From Stenotrophomonas sp. ZAC14D1_NAIMI4_1 (GTDB lineage Bacteria > Pseudomonadota > Gammaproteobacteria > Xanthomonadales > Xanthomonadaceae), in assembly GCF_003086775.1 (NCBI RefSeq), contig NZ_CP026001.1:398429-462428 (forward strand): 64,000 bases of DNA. The letters are read 5' to 3'. Both the position numbers and the translations under genes were made by a program. Of this stretch, positions 25,789 through 33,864 are shown in pieces. How positions within the stretch are numbered: position 1 is the first letter of the stretch; each line of letters starts with the position of its first letter. The notes below the pieces were generated by a model. The model saw only the letters and a list, made by a program, of their open reading frames with translations, did no database searches and was not told the DNA's origin.

Positions 25789-25836
25789 AGCCGAGCATGG
25801 GCTCGGCTCTACAGTAGATCCACGCCATGCGTGGAT
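25789..25836. repeat. SMAG pair with different arms
   Basis: A CTAC-ended copy (AGCCGAGC arm, 25789-25812) is followed one base later by a GTAG-headed copy (ATCCACGC arm, 25814-25836). They separate two convergent genes. Confidence 0.88.
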
Positions 25837-25866
25837 GGGGTTCCCCGCAACAACCCGCGCGCCCGG

Positions 25867-26838
25867 TCAGGGCGCGCGCTTCGCATACCGCTGCGCGATC
25901 ACGCCGCAGACGATCAGCTGGATCTGGTGGTAGATCATCACCGGCAGCACGATGGCGCCCAGGCTGCCACCGGCGAACAGCACCTTGGCGATCGGCACGC
26001 CGGTGGCCAGGCTCTTCTTCGAGCCGCAGAACACGATGGCAATCTCGTCTTCGCGGTTGAAGTGCAGGCGGCGCGCCAGGAAGGTGATGAGCGGCATGGC
26101 GATGCCCAGCAGCACGGCGGCCACCACGGCCACGGCGAACAGGGACAGCAGCGGCGTCTTGCTCCACAGCCCCTCGGTCACGGCTTCGCCGAAGGCCGAG
26201 TACACCACCAGCAGGATGGTGGCCTGGTCGGTGTAGCGCAGCAGCGCACGCTGCTTTTCCACCCAGCCGGCAATCCACGGCCGCAGCAGGTGGCCGGCCA
26301 CGAACGGCACCAGCAACTGCAGCATGATGCCGCCGATGGCATGCAGCGGGTCATGCACGCCGCCGGAGGTACCGGCCAGTGCGGTCAGCAGCAGGGGCGT
26401 GAGGAACACGCCGAGGATGCTCGACAGCGAGGCGCTGCACACCGCTGCCGGCACGTTGCCGCGTGCCATCGAGGTGAAGGCGATGGACGACTGCACGGTG
26501 GAGGGCAGGGTGCACAGGAACAGCACGCCCATGTACAGCTCAGGCGTCAGCAGCCAGCCCGACAGCGGCTTGAACAGCAGGCCCAGCAGCGGGAACAGGA
26601 TGAAGGTGCACGCCAGGATGGTCAGGTGCAGCCGCCAGTGCAGCATGCCGCCGATGATCGACTCGCGCGGCAGGCGCGCGCCATGCAGGAAGAACAGCGC
26701 GGCGATGGCGACGGTGGTGACATCGTCCAGCACGATGGCGGCGGCGCCCTTCATCGGCAGCAGCGAGGCCAGGCCGACGGTGCACAGCAGGGCGATTGTG
26801 AAGTTGTCCGGTCGCAGGCGCGACCACCAGCGGGTCAT
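25867..26838 (-). CDS. Bile acid:sodium symporter family transporter
   Basis: A 323-residue inner-membrane protein with about ten hydrophobic segments, matching the SBF-like/YfeH branch of the bile acid:Na+ symporter family. Family features include the TLPSTVQSSIAFTSMARGN crossover-helix segment and FCGSKKSLATGVPIAKVLF near the C terminus. Substrates of this branch are poorly known and may be organic anions rather than bile acids. It lies 27 bp downstream of a periplasmic phosphatase gene on the same strand. Confidence 0.9.
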   Translation of the reverse strand: MTRWWSRLRPDNFTIALLCTVGLASLLPMKGAAAIVLDDVTTVAIAALFFLHGARLPRESIIGGMLHWRLHLTILACTFILFPLLGLLFKPLSGWLLTPELYMGVLFLCTLPSTVQSSIAFTSMARGNVPAAVCSASLSSILGVFLTPLLLTALAGTSGGVHDPLHAIGGIMLQLLVPFVAGHLLRPWIAGWVEKQRALLRYTDQATILLVVYSAFGEAVTEGLWSKTPLLSLFAVAVVAAVLLGIAMPLITFLARRLHFNREDEIAIVFCGSKKSLATGVPIAKVLFAGGSLGAIVLPVMIYHQIQLIVCGVIAQRYAKRAP

Positions 26839-26865
26839 GGTGGGCAGGCTCCTCGTTACAGGGGG

Positions 26866-27366
26866 TCAGGGATGGGAAACGGGTGCGGCCAGGCGTTGCC
26901 GGGTGGCCGCTTCCAGTGAGGTCAGGCCAGCGCGCTGGCCCAGCTGCAGGGCCTGCTCGGGGCTGGCATGCTCGTAGCGGGCGTTGACCAGGCCGAGCAC
27001 GGCGCCGGCACGGTTGCCCGAGGCGCAGTGCAGCAGCACCGGGCCCTGGCTCTGCTGCAGTGCCTGGTGCACCGCGCGCACGTTGGCCGCATCCAGGCCG
27101 TCGGCGCCGGCCACCGGGATGCGCACGTAGCGCAGGCCCAACGCCTCGGCCTGGGCGGTTTCGTCGAACCTCCGGTCCTCACCGGGCTGGCGCAGGTCGA
27201 TGACGGTGCGCACGCCCTGCGCGGCCAGCGACTGCAGTTGCGCAGCGCTGGGCTGGCCGCCGGCATACAGGCCGGGGCGCACTTCATTGAGCGGAGTGTC
27301 CCCGGCCCAGGCGGGCAGGGTCGTGCAGAGTGACAGCAACAGCAGGCAGGTCAGGCGCAGCAGCAT
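26866..27366 (-). CDS. Periplasmic Cys-based protein phosphatase-like protein
   Basis: A 166-residue protein with a signal peptide (to PAWAG) and a tyrosine-phosphatase-like fold. The P-loop HCASGNRAG gives the HCxxGxRxG active site with Cys near residue 113. NEVRPGLYAGGQP and VIDLRQPGEDRR are typical of the DUF442/beta-lactamase-hydrolase-like phosphatase branch. Export to the periplasm is unusual for this fold, so the substrate may be an extracytoplasmic phosphoester or sulfur compound (inference). It lies 25 bp after dnaG on the same strand. Confidence 0.82.
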   Translation of the reverse strand: MLLRLTCLLLLSLCTTLPAWAGDTPLNEVRPGLYAGGQPSAAQLQSLAAQGVRTVIDLRQPGEDRRFDETAQAEALGLRYVRIPVAGADGLDAANVRAVHQALQQSQGPVLLHCASGNRAGAVLGLVNARYEHASPEQALQLGQRAGLTSLEAATRQRLAAPVSHP

Positions 27367-27391
27367 GCTCTCTCCGTGTGTGGGGCTGCCG

Positions 27392-29134
27392 CTACAGGCG
27401 CAGGGTGGCGCGGGCCTTCAGCAGTTCGCGCAGTTCGTATTTGTCAGTATCGTCCAGGCCCTGCTGGCGCTGCTTTGCCAACAGCTCGTCCAGACGTTGC
27501 ACCAGCAGTTGTTTCTCCAGCTGGGCCACCGCGTCGTGCAGTTCCTGGGTCCACATCGCCTCGTCGCCGGGCATGGTCTGCGCGGCCAGCGTATGCAGCG
27601 AGGCCTGTTCTTCGCGGCCATCGAAGTGTTCCAGCAGGGCGCCGGTGCTGATGTCCGGGCGCTGTTCGACCAGGCCCAGCAGTTCCAGCAGCAGCTCCAC
27701 GCCGGGCAGGCGCAGGCCCTGGAAGTGGTGCTTGCCGCCCAGGCTCATCGCCAGCGACGGCTGCTGCAGCAGCACGGCGATCGCACCACGCACCAGACTG
27801 CGCTTGGCGATGGGCTGGATCTGCCGGGCCGGCGCGCGCTGCGGCATCGGCGCGCGTGCGGCCGCGCCAGTGCCACCGCCCAGGCCGGTCAGCTGCGCCA
27901 GCTGCTGCTTCATCAGGTCGCCGAAGGCGCCATCGGGAATCTGCGCCAGCATCGGCTTGGCCCGCTCGGCCAGGCGCGCCTTGCCGTCCAGCGTGCCGAG
28001 GTTGATCTCGCGGGTCAGTTCATCGAAGAAGAACTGCGACAGCGGCGTGGCCTGCTTCAGGCGGTCGTTGAAGACCTCGGCGCCTTCCTTGCGCACGATG
28101 GTGTCCGGATCTTCGCCGTCGGGCAGGAACAGGAAGAACGCCTGGCGGCCATCCTTCATGCGCGGCAGCACCGATTCCAGCGCCTTCCAGCCGGCACGGC
28201 GGCCGGCGGCGTCGCCGTCAAAACAGAAGAACACGTCCGGCGCATTGCGGAACAGCAGCTCGGCATGGTCCGGCGTGGTGGCCGTGCCCAGCGTGGCCAC
28301 CGCCTGGGTGACCCCGAACTGGAACAGCGAGACCACGTCCATGTAGCCCTCGACCACGATCAACCGCTCGATCTTCTGGTTGGCCTGGCGCACCTGCCAC
28401 AGGCCGTACAGCTCGCGGCCCTTGTGGAACAGCGCGGTTTCCGGCGAGTTGAGGTACTTGGGGCCGTCGTCCTTCTCGAACACGCGGCCGCCGAAGGCGA
28501 TGACACGGCCACGGCGGTCGAAGATCGGGAACATCACCCGGTCGCGGAACTTGTCGTAGACGTGGCCGCGGTCGTTCTTGGAGAACAGACCCGCGCGGTC
28601 GAGCAGCTTCATCCGCCGCTCGTCCTTGCCCAGCGCGTCGCGCAGGCCGCTGTAGCCGTCCGGTGCGTAGCCGATCTGGAAGCGCACGCGGTTTTCCTCG
28701 TCCACGCCGCGGCCGTCCAGGTAGGTCCGGGCCTTTTCGCTGCCTTCGAGGTTCTTCTGGAAGAACTTCGTGGCCGCATCCAGCGCGGAATACAGCTCGC
28801 GGCTGTCGTCCTGCTGCTGGGCGTTGCGCGGGTTCTCGCTGCGCGGCACTTCCATGCCGGCGCGCTTGGCCAGTTCATCCACCGCATCGAGGAATTCGAG
28901 GCGGTCGTAGTTCATCAGGAAGCTGATGGCGGTGCCGTGCGCGCCGCAGCCGAAGCAGTGATAGAACTGCTTGGTGGGCGAGACCGTGAACGAGGCCGAG
29001 CGCTCGTCATGGAATGGGCAGCGCGCTGCATATTCCTTGCCCTGGCGCTTCAACGGCACGCGGCTGCCCACCACCTCGACGATGTCGGAGCGGGCCAGCA
29101 GGTCGTCGATGAATGCGTCGGGGATACGGGCCAT
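27392..29134 (-). CDS. dnaG: DNA primase
   Basis: A 580-residue primase that makes RNA primers for replication. The N-terminal zinc-binding domain has Cys39, His42, Cys60 and Cys63 (CPFH...HCFGCG). The TOPRIM domain carries VVEGYMDVV and CFDGDAAGRRA with the metal-binding Asp residues. The C-terminal helicase-interaction region ends the protein. The chosen ATG (MARIPDAF) matches the family N terminus. It belongs to the rpsU-yqeY-yihY-dnaG block. rpoD, the usual next gene in this operon, is not downstream here. Confidence 0.97.
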   Translation of the reverse strand: MARIPDAFIDDLLARSDIVEVVGSRVPLKRQGKEYAARCPFHDERSASFTVSPTKQFYHCFGCGAHGTAISFLMNYDRLEFLDAVDELAKRAGMEVPRSENPRNAQQQDDSRELYSALDAATKFFQKNLEGSEKARTYLDGRGVDEENRVRFQIGYAPDGYSGLRDALGKDERRMKLLDRAGLFSKNDRGHVYDKFRDRVMFPIFDRRGRVIAFGGRVFEKDDGPKYLNSPETALFHKGRELYGLWQVRQANQKIERLIVVEGYMDVVSLFQFGVTQAVATLGTATTPDHAELLFRNAPDVFFCFDGDAAGRRAGWKALESVLPRMKDGRQAFFLFLPDGEDPDTIVRKEGAEVFNDRLKQATPLSQFFFDELTREINLGTLDGKARLAERAKPMLAQIPDGAFGDLMKQQLAQLTGLGGGTGAAARAPMPQRAPARQIQPIAKRSLVRGAIAVLLQQPSLAMSLGGKHHFQGLRLPGVELLLELLGLVEQRPDISTGALLEHFDGREEQASLHTLAAQTMPGDEAMWTQELHDAVAQLEKQLLVQRLDELLAKQRQQGLDDTDKYELRELLKARATLRL

Positions 29135-29194
29135 GGGCAACAGGGCAGGGGCGCGGCCAGGGGCCACGCGAGGCGGACGATCAATCCGCCTAGT

Positions 29195-30115
29195 TTACTC
29201 CCTGCCGGGCAGTGGGCCGGCGTTGGCCGGATCGATGCCGGCAGCGGCCAGGTGGGTGCGGGCGCGCAGTCGCTCGTCGATTACCGCGGTCATCAGCGCG
29301 CCGACGAAGAACACCACGGTGGCGTAGTAGATCCAGACCAGCGAGATGACCAGCGCGCCCATCGAACCGTATGCGCTGCCGGGGGCGACGGTAGCGATGT
29401 AGACGCCGATGCCATAGCGGCCCAGCGCGAACAGCGCCGAGGTGATGACGCCGCCGATGAAGGCCTGGCGCCAGGCCACGCGGCGGTCCGGCAGGTAGTG
29501 GTACATGAAAGCGAAGCCGACCGCATACAGCAGCAGGCTGGTGAGATAGCCGATGGCCGGCAGGATGGACGGCAACTGCGCGAAGGCCACCTGCAGCATG
29601 GTGGTGGCGGTCATCGACAGGATCAGCAGGAAGCCCAGTGCCAGCACGACGCCGAAGGAGAACACGCGCTTGCGCAGCCAGGCCTTGATGCCCTCGAGCC
29701 GCTCGCCGCTGGTGCGGAAGATCAGGTTCAGTGCGTTCTGCAGCTGGGCGAACACGGCGGTGGCACCGATGAACAGCAGCAGGGTGCTCCACAGCCCGGC
29801 CAGCGAACCGACATCGGGCTGGTTGTCGGCGTTCTTCAGTACGGTTTCGGCCACGGTGGCCGCGCTGCTGCCGGCGGCGGCGCTGATCTGTTCGACCAGG
29901 GCCTGCTGCGCGGGGGGATACAGCGAGGCGGTCAGCCACAGCAGCAGCACCAGCAGGGGTGCCATCGAGAGCAGGGCGTAGAAGGAGACCGAGGCGGCCT
30001 GGGTGAGCACGTCGATCTCGACGAAGCGCTTGCCGACGGCCATGGGAAAGCTGTCCTGCAGGCGCTGGACGTATTTGCGTAGATTCACGGGGACAGGGGA
30101 CGCGGGTTCAACCAT
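29195..30115 (-). CDS. YihY/BrkB family membrane protein
   Basis: A 306-residue inner-membrane protein with six hydrophobic segments, of the YihY/virulence factor BrkB family. Family stretches include ASVSFYALLSMAPLLVLLLW, GATAVFAQLQNALNLIF and GSMGALVISLVWIYYATVVFFVGA. It was once annotated as RNase BN in E. coli, but that activity belongs to another gene, so the role remains uncertain. It sits between yqeY and dnaG, an unusual insertion into the macromolecular-synthesis operon. Confidence 0.9.
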   Translation of the reverse strand: MVEPASPVPVNLRKYVQRLQDSFPMAVGKRFVEIDVLTQAASVSFYALLSMAPLLVLLLWLTASLYPPAQQALVEQISAAAGSSAATVAETVLKNADNQPDVGSLAGLWSTLLLFIGATAVFAQLQNALNLIFRTSGERLEGIKAWLRKRVFSFGVVLALGFLLILSMTATTMLQVAFAQLPSILPAIGYLTSLLLYAVGFAFMYHYLPDRRVAWRQAFIGGVITSALFALGRYGIGVYIATVAPGSAYGSMGALVISLVWIYYATVVFFVGALMTAVIDERLRARTHLAAAGIDPANAGPLPGRE

Positions 30116-30168
30116 GCGGCTGTTGTAACAGCCGGGGGTCGAAGGCGTGGTGAAGCAGACAGACACAG

Positions 30169-30225
30169 GTAGCGCCGGGCCATGCCCGGCGACATTGGGA
30201 AACGCCGGGCATGGCCCGGCGCTAC
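30169..30225. repeat. SMAG inverted pair (CGCCGGGC arm)
   Basis: A GTAG-headed copy at 30169-30191 faces a CTAC-ended copy at 30203-30225, separated by 11 bases. It lies between yqeY and yihY. Confidence 0.9.
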
Positions 30226-30241
30226 CGGATGAAACGCTGGA

Positions 30242-30685
30242 TTACGACAGCTGCTGCTTGACCAGCTTGGACACCAGGCCCATGTCGGCCTGGCCGGCCA
30301 GCTTGGGCTTCAGTGCGCCCATCAGCTTGCCCATGTCGGCCGCGCCGGTGGCACCGGTCTCGGCAATGGCGGCCTGGATGGCGGCCACGATCTCGGCTTC
30401 GCCCATCTTGGCCGGCAGGTAGGCTTCGATCACCACGATCTCGGCGCGCTCGATCTCGGCCAGGTCTTCACGGCTGGCGGCCACGAACTGGGTGACCGAG
30501 TCCTTGCGCTGCTTGACCATCTTGTCCAGCACGGCGATGACGGCGGTGTCATCCAGCTCGACACGCTCGTCCACTTCCTTCTGCTTGATGGCGGCGTTGA
30601 TCAGGCGGATCACGCCCAGCTTGTGCTTCTCGCCCGCCTTCATGGCGGCCTTCATGTCGTCGGTGAGCTGCTGCTTCATGCTCAT
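30242..30685 (-). CDS. yqeY: GatB/YqeY domain protein
   Basis: A 147-residue cytoplasmic protein of the YqeY family, related to the tail domain of the GatB amidotransferase subunit and thought to bind tRNA. Features are VIRLINAAIKQKEVDER, IEAYLPAKM and the C-terminal GKLMGALKPKLAGQADM. It is encoded after rpsU and before dnaG, the standard context for this family. A terminator-like hairpin lies between it and rpsU. Confidence 0.93.
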   Translation of the reverse strand: MSMKQQLTDDMKAAMKAGEKHKLGVIRLINAAIKQKEVDERVELDDTAVIAVLDKMVKQRKDSVTQFVAASREDLAEIERAEIVVIEAYLPAKMGEAEIVAAIQAAIAETGATGAADMGKLMGALKPKLAGQADMGLVSKLVKQQLS

Positions 30686-30738
30686 GAGGAACCTCGTGGT
30701 GGTGGTGGGGCAGGGGCGGATGCCCGAACCCGGAAACG

Positions 30739-30771
30739 CAAAAAGCCGGCGACGCTTGCGCGTGCCGGCTT
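30739..30771 (-). terminator. Intra-operon terminator/attenuator between rpsU and yqeY
   Basis: Read on the reverse strand, AGCCGGC pairs with GCCGGCT around an inner ACGC-GCAA-GCGT hairpin, followed by TTTTTGCG. It would let rpsU be expressed at higher levels than yqeY and dnaG. Confidence 0.7.
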
Positions 30772-30818
30772 CGGCTCCACTGCGACAGGCAAGCCCGTCG
30801 CAATGAAGATGCGTCCGA

Positions 30819-31034
30819 TCAGTACAGGCGCTGACGCTTGGTGACGTCGCGCGACGAGCGGCGCAGCTGACGCTTCACAGCAGCGGCGGCCTTGCGCTTG
30901 CGCTCCTGGGTCGGCTTTTCGTAGAACTCGCGCTTGCGGGTTTCGGCCAGCACACCGGCCTTTTCGCAAGTGCGCTTGAAGCGGCGAAGAGCAAACTCGA
31001 AGGGCTCGTTCTCGCGGACTTTGACGCTGGGCAT
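30819..31034 (-). CDS. rpsU: 30S ribosomal protein S21
   Basis: A 71-residue basic protein, [20 protein letters not shown] at its start, with the usual Arg/Lys-rich C terminus. It is the first gene of the macromolecular-synthesis operon and divergent from tsaD, as in many gammaproteobacteria. Confidence 0.98.
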
Positions 31035-31186
31035 GGAATCTCCGGGACACAGTAGAACCGGGTCACGCCCGGCGAGCCGCACATTATAGCGGCGAATCAA
31101 CAAACTGCAAGCGTCCAACCCTGAATGCGGGCCGGGGTTCGAAAGCAGTGAGATCTGCACGTCCCCCGAGGGGGCAGCAGGGGCGT

Positions 31187-31192
31187 CATAAT
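31187..31192 (+). promoter_or_regulatory. -10-like hexamer directly before tsaD
   Basis: CATAAT ends seven bases before the tsaD ATG. With a start site near the A of ATG, the message would be leaderless or nearly so (inference). Confidence 0.45.
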
Positions 31193-31199
31193 AGCAGGC

Positions 31200-32225
31200 A
31201 TGCGAGTCCTTGGCATCGAATCTTCCTGTGATGAGACCGGCGTGGCGGTGTATGACACCGACCTGGCCGGCAGCGCGGCCCTGCGCGCCCATGCGGTCTA
31301 TAGCCAGATCGCGCTGCACGCCGAGTACGGCGGTGTGGTGCCCGAGCTGGCCAGCCGCGACCACGTCCGCAAGCTGCTGCCGCTGGTGCGCCAGACCCTG
31401 GCCGAGGCCGGCCTGGGTGTGGGCGACATCGACGGCGTGGCTTATACGGCTGGCCCCGGCCTGGTCGGCGCCCTGCTGGTCGGCGCGGGCGTGGCCCGTT
31501 CGCTGGCCTGGGCGCTGGAGGTACCGGCGGTGGGCGTACACCATATGGAAGGCCACCTGCTGGCGCCGTTGATGGAAGACGACCCGCCGGAAGCCCCGTT
31601 CGTGGCCCTGCTGGTATCCGGCGGCCATACCCAGCTGGTGGCGGTGGATGCCATCGGCCAGTACCGCCTGCTGGGCGAGACTCTGGACGATGCGGCCGGC
31701 GAGGCCTTCGACAAGACCGCCAAGCTGATGGGCCTGCCTTACCCGGGCGGCCCGCAGCTGGCCAGGCTGGCCGAGCAGGGCACGCCGGGCGCCTACCGCT
31801 TCGCGCGGCCGATGACCGACCGCCCGGGGCTGGATTTCAGCTTCTCCGGCCTGAAGACCCAGGTCCTGATGGCCTGGCGCGACAGCGACCAGAGCGAACA
31901 GACCCGCGCCGACATCGCCCGTGGCTTTGAGGATGCGGTGGTGGAGACTCTGTCCATCAAGTGCGAACGCGCGCTGGAAGCGGCGGGCACCAACGTGATC
32001 GTGGTGGCGGGCGGCGTCGGCGCGAACAAGCGCCTGCGCGCCCGCCTGCAGCAGATGGCCGAGCGCCTGGGTGGCCGCGCCTGCTTCCCGCGCCCGGCGC
32101 TGTGCACCGACAACGGCGCCATGATCGCCTTCGCTGGCGCGTTGCGCCTGCAGGCCGGCCAGCACAACCCACCGAAGGTGGAAGTCACCCCGCGCTGGGA
32201 CATGGCGACCCTGCCGGCGGTCTGA
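31200..32225 (+). CDS. tsaD: tRNA N6-adenosine threonylcarbamoyltransferase
   Basis: A 341-residue enzyme that transfers the threonylcarbamoyl group to A37 of tRNAs reading ANN codons. The iron site His115-x3-His119 (HMEGH) is intact, and the ASKHA-fold motifs [11 protein letters not shown] at the N terminus and CTDNGAMIA near the C terminus are present. Length matches E. coli TsaD. It is divergent from rpsU. Confidence 0.97.
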
Positions 32226-32229
32226 ACCG

Positions 32230-32252
32230 GTAGCGCCGGGCCGCGCCCGGCG
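32230..32252 (+). repeat. SMAG palindrome (CGCCGGGC arm)
   Basis: A GTAG-headed copy four bases after the tsaD stop, between convergent genes. Confidence 0.86.
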
Positions 32253-32258
32253 GACGCA

Positions 32259-32912
32259 TCACGGGCGCCCCGCCAACGGCGATGCCGCCAGCACCGTCGT
32301 CGCCCGTTCATGGCGCTGCAGCCACCCCAGGGTATGCGGGCAGCGCGCATGGATCAGCCGCCCGATCGCGGCCAGGTCGGCACCGATGTCGCGCTCGAGG
32401 ATGGGCTCGTGGTGGGCGATGCGGTTGCGCAGGTGGCGGATGCCGTCGAGGTCGGCATGGATGGACCGACGCAGGACGGACAGCGGCGCCGAGGGTGCGT
32501 GTGGCAGCGCCAGGCTCATGGTCCCGGCCCAGATCGAATGCTCGAACCGTCGAGCGAACAACTGCTGCCAGAAGCCGAATCGCAGTTTGGCGATGACCTC
32601 CGGTACATCCCTCGGAGAACCGACGCTGCCGCGGACATCGCATAGCGAGGCAAGCGCGCCTTCGGCAGGAAGGCTGCGCAGCAGCGCTGGATGCCAGGGC
32701 CAGCATCGACCATAGCGATGCACCAGCGCCGTAGCGGCTGCATTGCGGATCACGACCTCGCAGATGTGCAACGGTGGCAGGAGAGCAGCACACATCTGCA
32801 TGTTCCAGGCATAGAGCGTGGCCGGATCGGCTACGCAACGAGCAGCGATGCGCTCGTAGGTCGACCATCTTTGTCTGGATAGCGCTGCCTGCAGGATCCT
32901 GCTTTCCTTCAT
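32259..32912 (-). CDS. Abi-like protein with HEPN-type RxxxxH motif
   Basis: A 217-residue cytoplasmic protein starting MKESRILQ, with GGGAG upstream. The C-terminal half holds HLRNRIAHHEP, which contains Arg-x4-His (RNRIAH), the active-site motif of HEPN ribonucleases including Abi-like abortive-infection proteins. The N-terminal region (LYAWNMQMCAALLPPLHICEVVIRNA) matches the helical layout of that family. Such proteins can act in phage defence or as solitary RNases. No antitoxin or partner gene is adjacent, so it is probably a stand-alone gene. The activity is inferred from the motif. Confidence 0.72.
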   Translation of the reverse strand: MKESRILQAALSRQRWSTYERIAARCVADPATLYAWNMQMCAALLPPLHICEVVIRNAAATALVHRYGRCWPWHPALLRSLPAEGALASLCDVRGSVGSPRDVPEVIAKLRFGFWQQLFARRFEHSIWAGTMSLALPHAPSAPLSVLRRSIHADLDGIRHLRNRIAHHEPILERDIGADLAAIGRLIHARCPHTLGWLQRHERATTVLAASPLAGRP

Positions 32913-33089
32913 CAACTCACTCCCAGGGAACGTGGCTTTACCTTGACCTTGGGAACGAGGCAGGAACATCAGAAAACGGCATCATGATCGTCAGTGTTTT
33001 TTCATGGATCAGCTCGGTTTTTCACCCGGTCGTCTGCCGTGACGCATTTGCCAATTGACGGGTCTGGGAGGCGCTCCTAACCTTGCGGC

Positions 33090-33180
33090 GTGTGCTCCGG
33101 GACTCGCGGCTGGATTCCAGCTTCCCCTGGGGACGACGAGAGGTACCAAAGGGCCCCGCTAGCAGGGCCCTTTGTCTTTT
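33090..33180 (+). ncRNA. Candidate small RNA, copy 1
   Basis: TTGACG (33055-33060), 17 bp and TAACCT (33078-33083) form a promoter, predicting a start near 33090. The transcript would contain GGGACTCGCGGCTG, a hairpin GCTGG-ATT-CCAGC, a C-run/G-run hairpin and a strong terminator (AAAGGGCCC/GGGCCCTTT then TTTGTCTTTT). No start codon with a plausible reading frame stands out. A second unit with the same plan follows. The boundaries are inferred. Confidence 0.6.
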
Positions 33181-33242
33181 GAGGCACCGGCATAGTCGTA
33201 ATCGCCTCTTGATCAGCAGGCCTGACCTGCTTCAATTTCAAA

Positions 33243-33336
33243 TACTGCGCCACCGGGACTCGCGGCTGTTCAACAGCTCCCCCCGGGGACAAACGGTAGT
33301 ACCAAAGGGCCCCGCTAGCAGGGCCCTTTGTTTTTC
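33243..33336 (+). ncRNA. Candidate small RNA, copy 2
   Basis: The second unit with the same 14-base start, the same terminator and the same hairpin order. Its first hairpin is GCTGT-TCA-ACAGC, so the closing pair changed from G-C to T-A on both sides, which argues for a conserved RNA fold. A possible promoter is TTGATC (33209-33214), 16 bp and TTCAAT (33231-33236). It lies about 85 bp before folB, and its terminator should keep it independent of that gene. Confidence 0.6.
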
Positions 33337-33422
33337 CCGCCCCACCCACGCCGCCGCCCGTTCCGGGCAGGCTCACCGCCGTGCCGTTACCATGGCCGCC
33401 TGTTTTCCGGCTGGTAACCGCA

Positions 33423-33776
33423 ATGGACAAGGTTTTCATCGAAGGGCTGACGATCGACGCCCTGATCGGCATCTACGACTGGGAACGGCGGATCCGGCAG
33501 GACCTGGTGTTCGACCTGGAAATGGGCTTCGACAACCGCCGTCCGGCGGCGTCGGACGACATCGCCCACACCCTGAACTACAAGGCGGTGAGCAAGCGCC
33601 TGGAACAGTTCGTGCGCGAATCGGAATTCGGCCTGGTCGAGACCCTGGCCGAGCGCTGCGCGCAGATCGTGCTGGACGAGTTCGACGTGAAGTGGCTGCG
33701 CCTGAAGCTGAGCAAGCCCGGTGCGGTGCGCGGCGCGCGCGCGGTAGGCGTGATCATCGAGCGCTCGCGCGACTGA
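33423..33776 (+). CDS. folB: Dihydroneopterin aldolase
   Basis: A 117-residue enzyme of folate synthesis that splits dihydroneopterin to hydroxymethyldihydropterin and glycolaldehyde. The family start DKVFIEGLTIDALIGIYDWER and the later SEFGLVETLAERCAQ and LKLSKPGAVRGA with the catalytic Lys are visible. Length matches the octameric FolB. The gene is monocistronic here; other folate genes are not in the window. Confidence 0.95.
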   Translation: MDKVFIEGLTIDALIGIYDWERRIRQDLVFDLEMGFDNRRPAASDDIAHTLNYKAVSKRLEQFVRESEFGLVETLAERCAQIVLDEFDVKWLRLKLSKPGAVRGARAVGVIIERSRD

Positions 33777-33780
33777 CCCG

Positions 33781-33833
33781 GTAGTGCCGGCCGCTGGCCG
33801 GCAAGCCCTGGTAGTGCCGGCCGCTGGCCGGCA
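33781..33833 (+). repeat. Two direct SMAG copies (TGCCGGCC arm)
   Basis: Two identical GTAG-headed copies in the same orientation, 33781-33803 and 33811-33833, separated by seven bases. Most other pairs in this window are inverted, so this tandem arrangement is less common. Confidence 0.9.
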
Positions 33834-33864
33834 ACCCCAACAGCACTAAAGAAGGAGATGAAGG

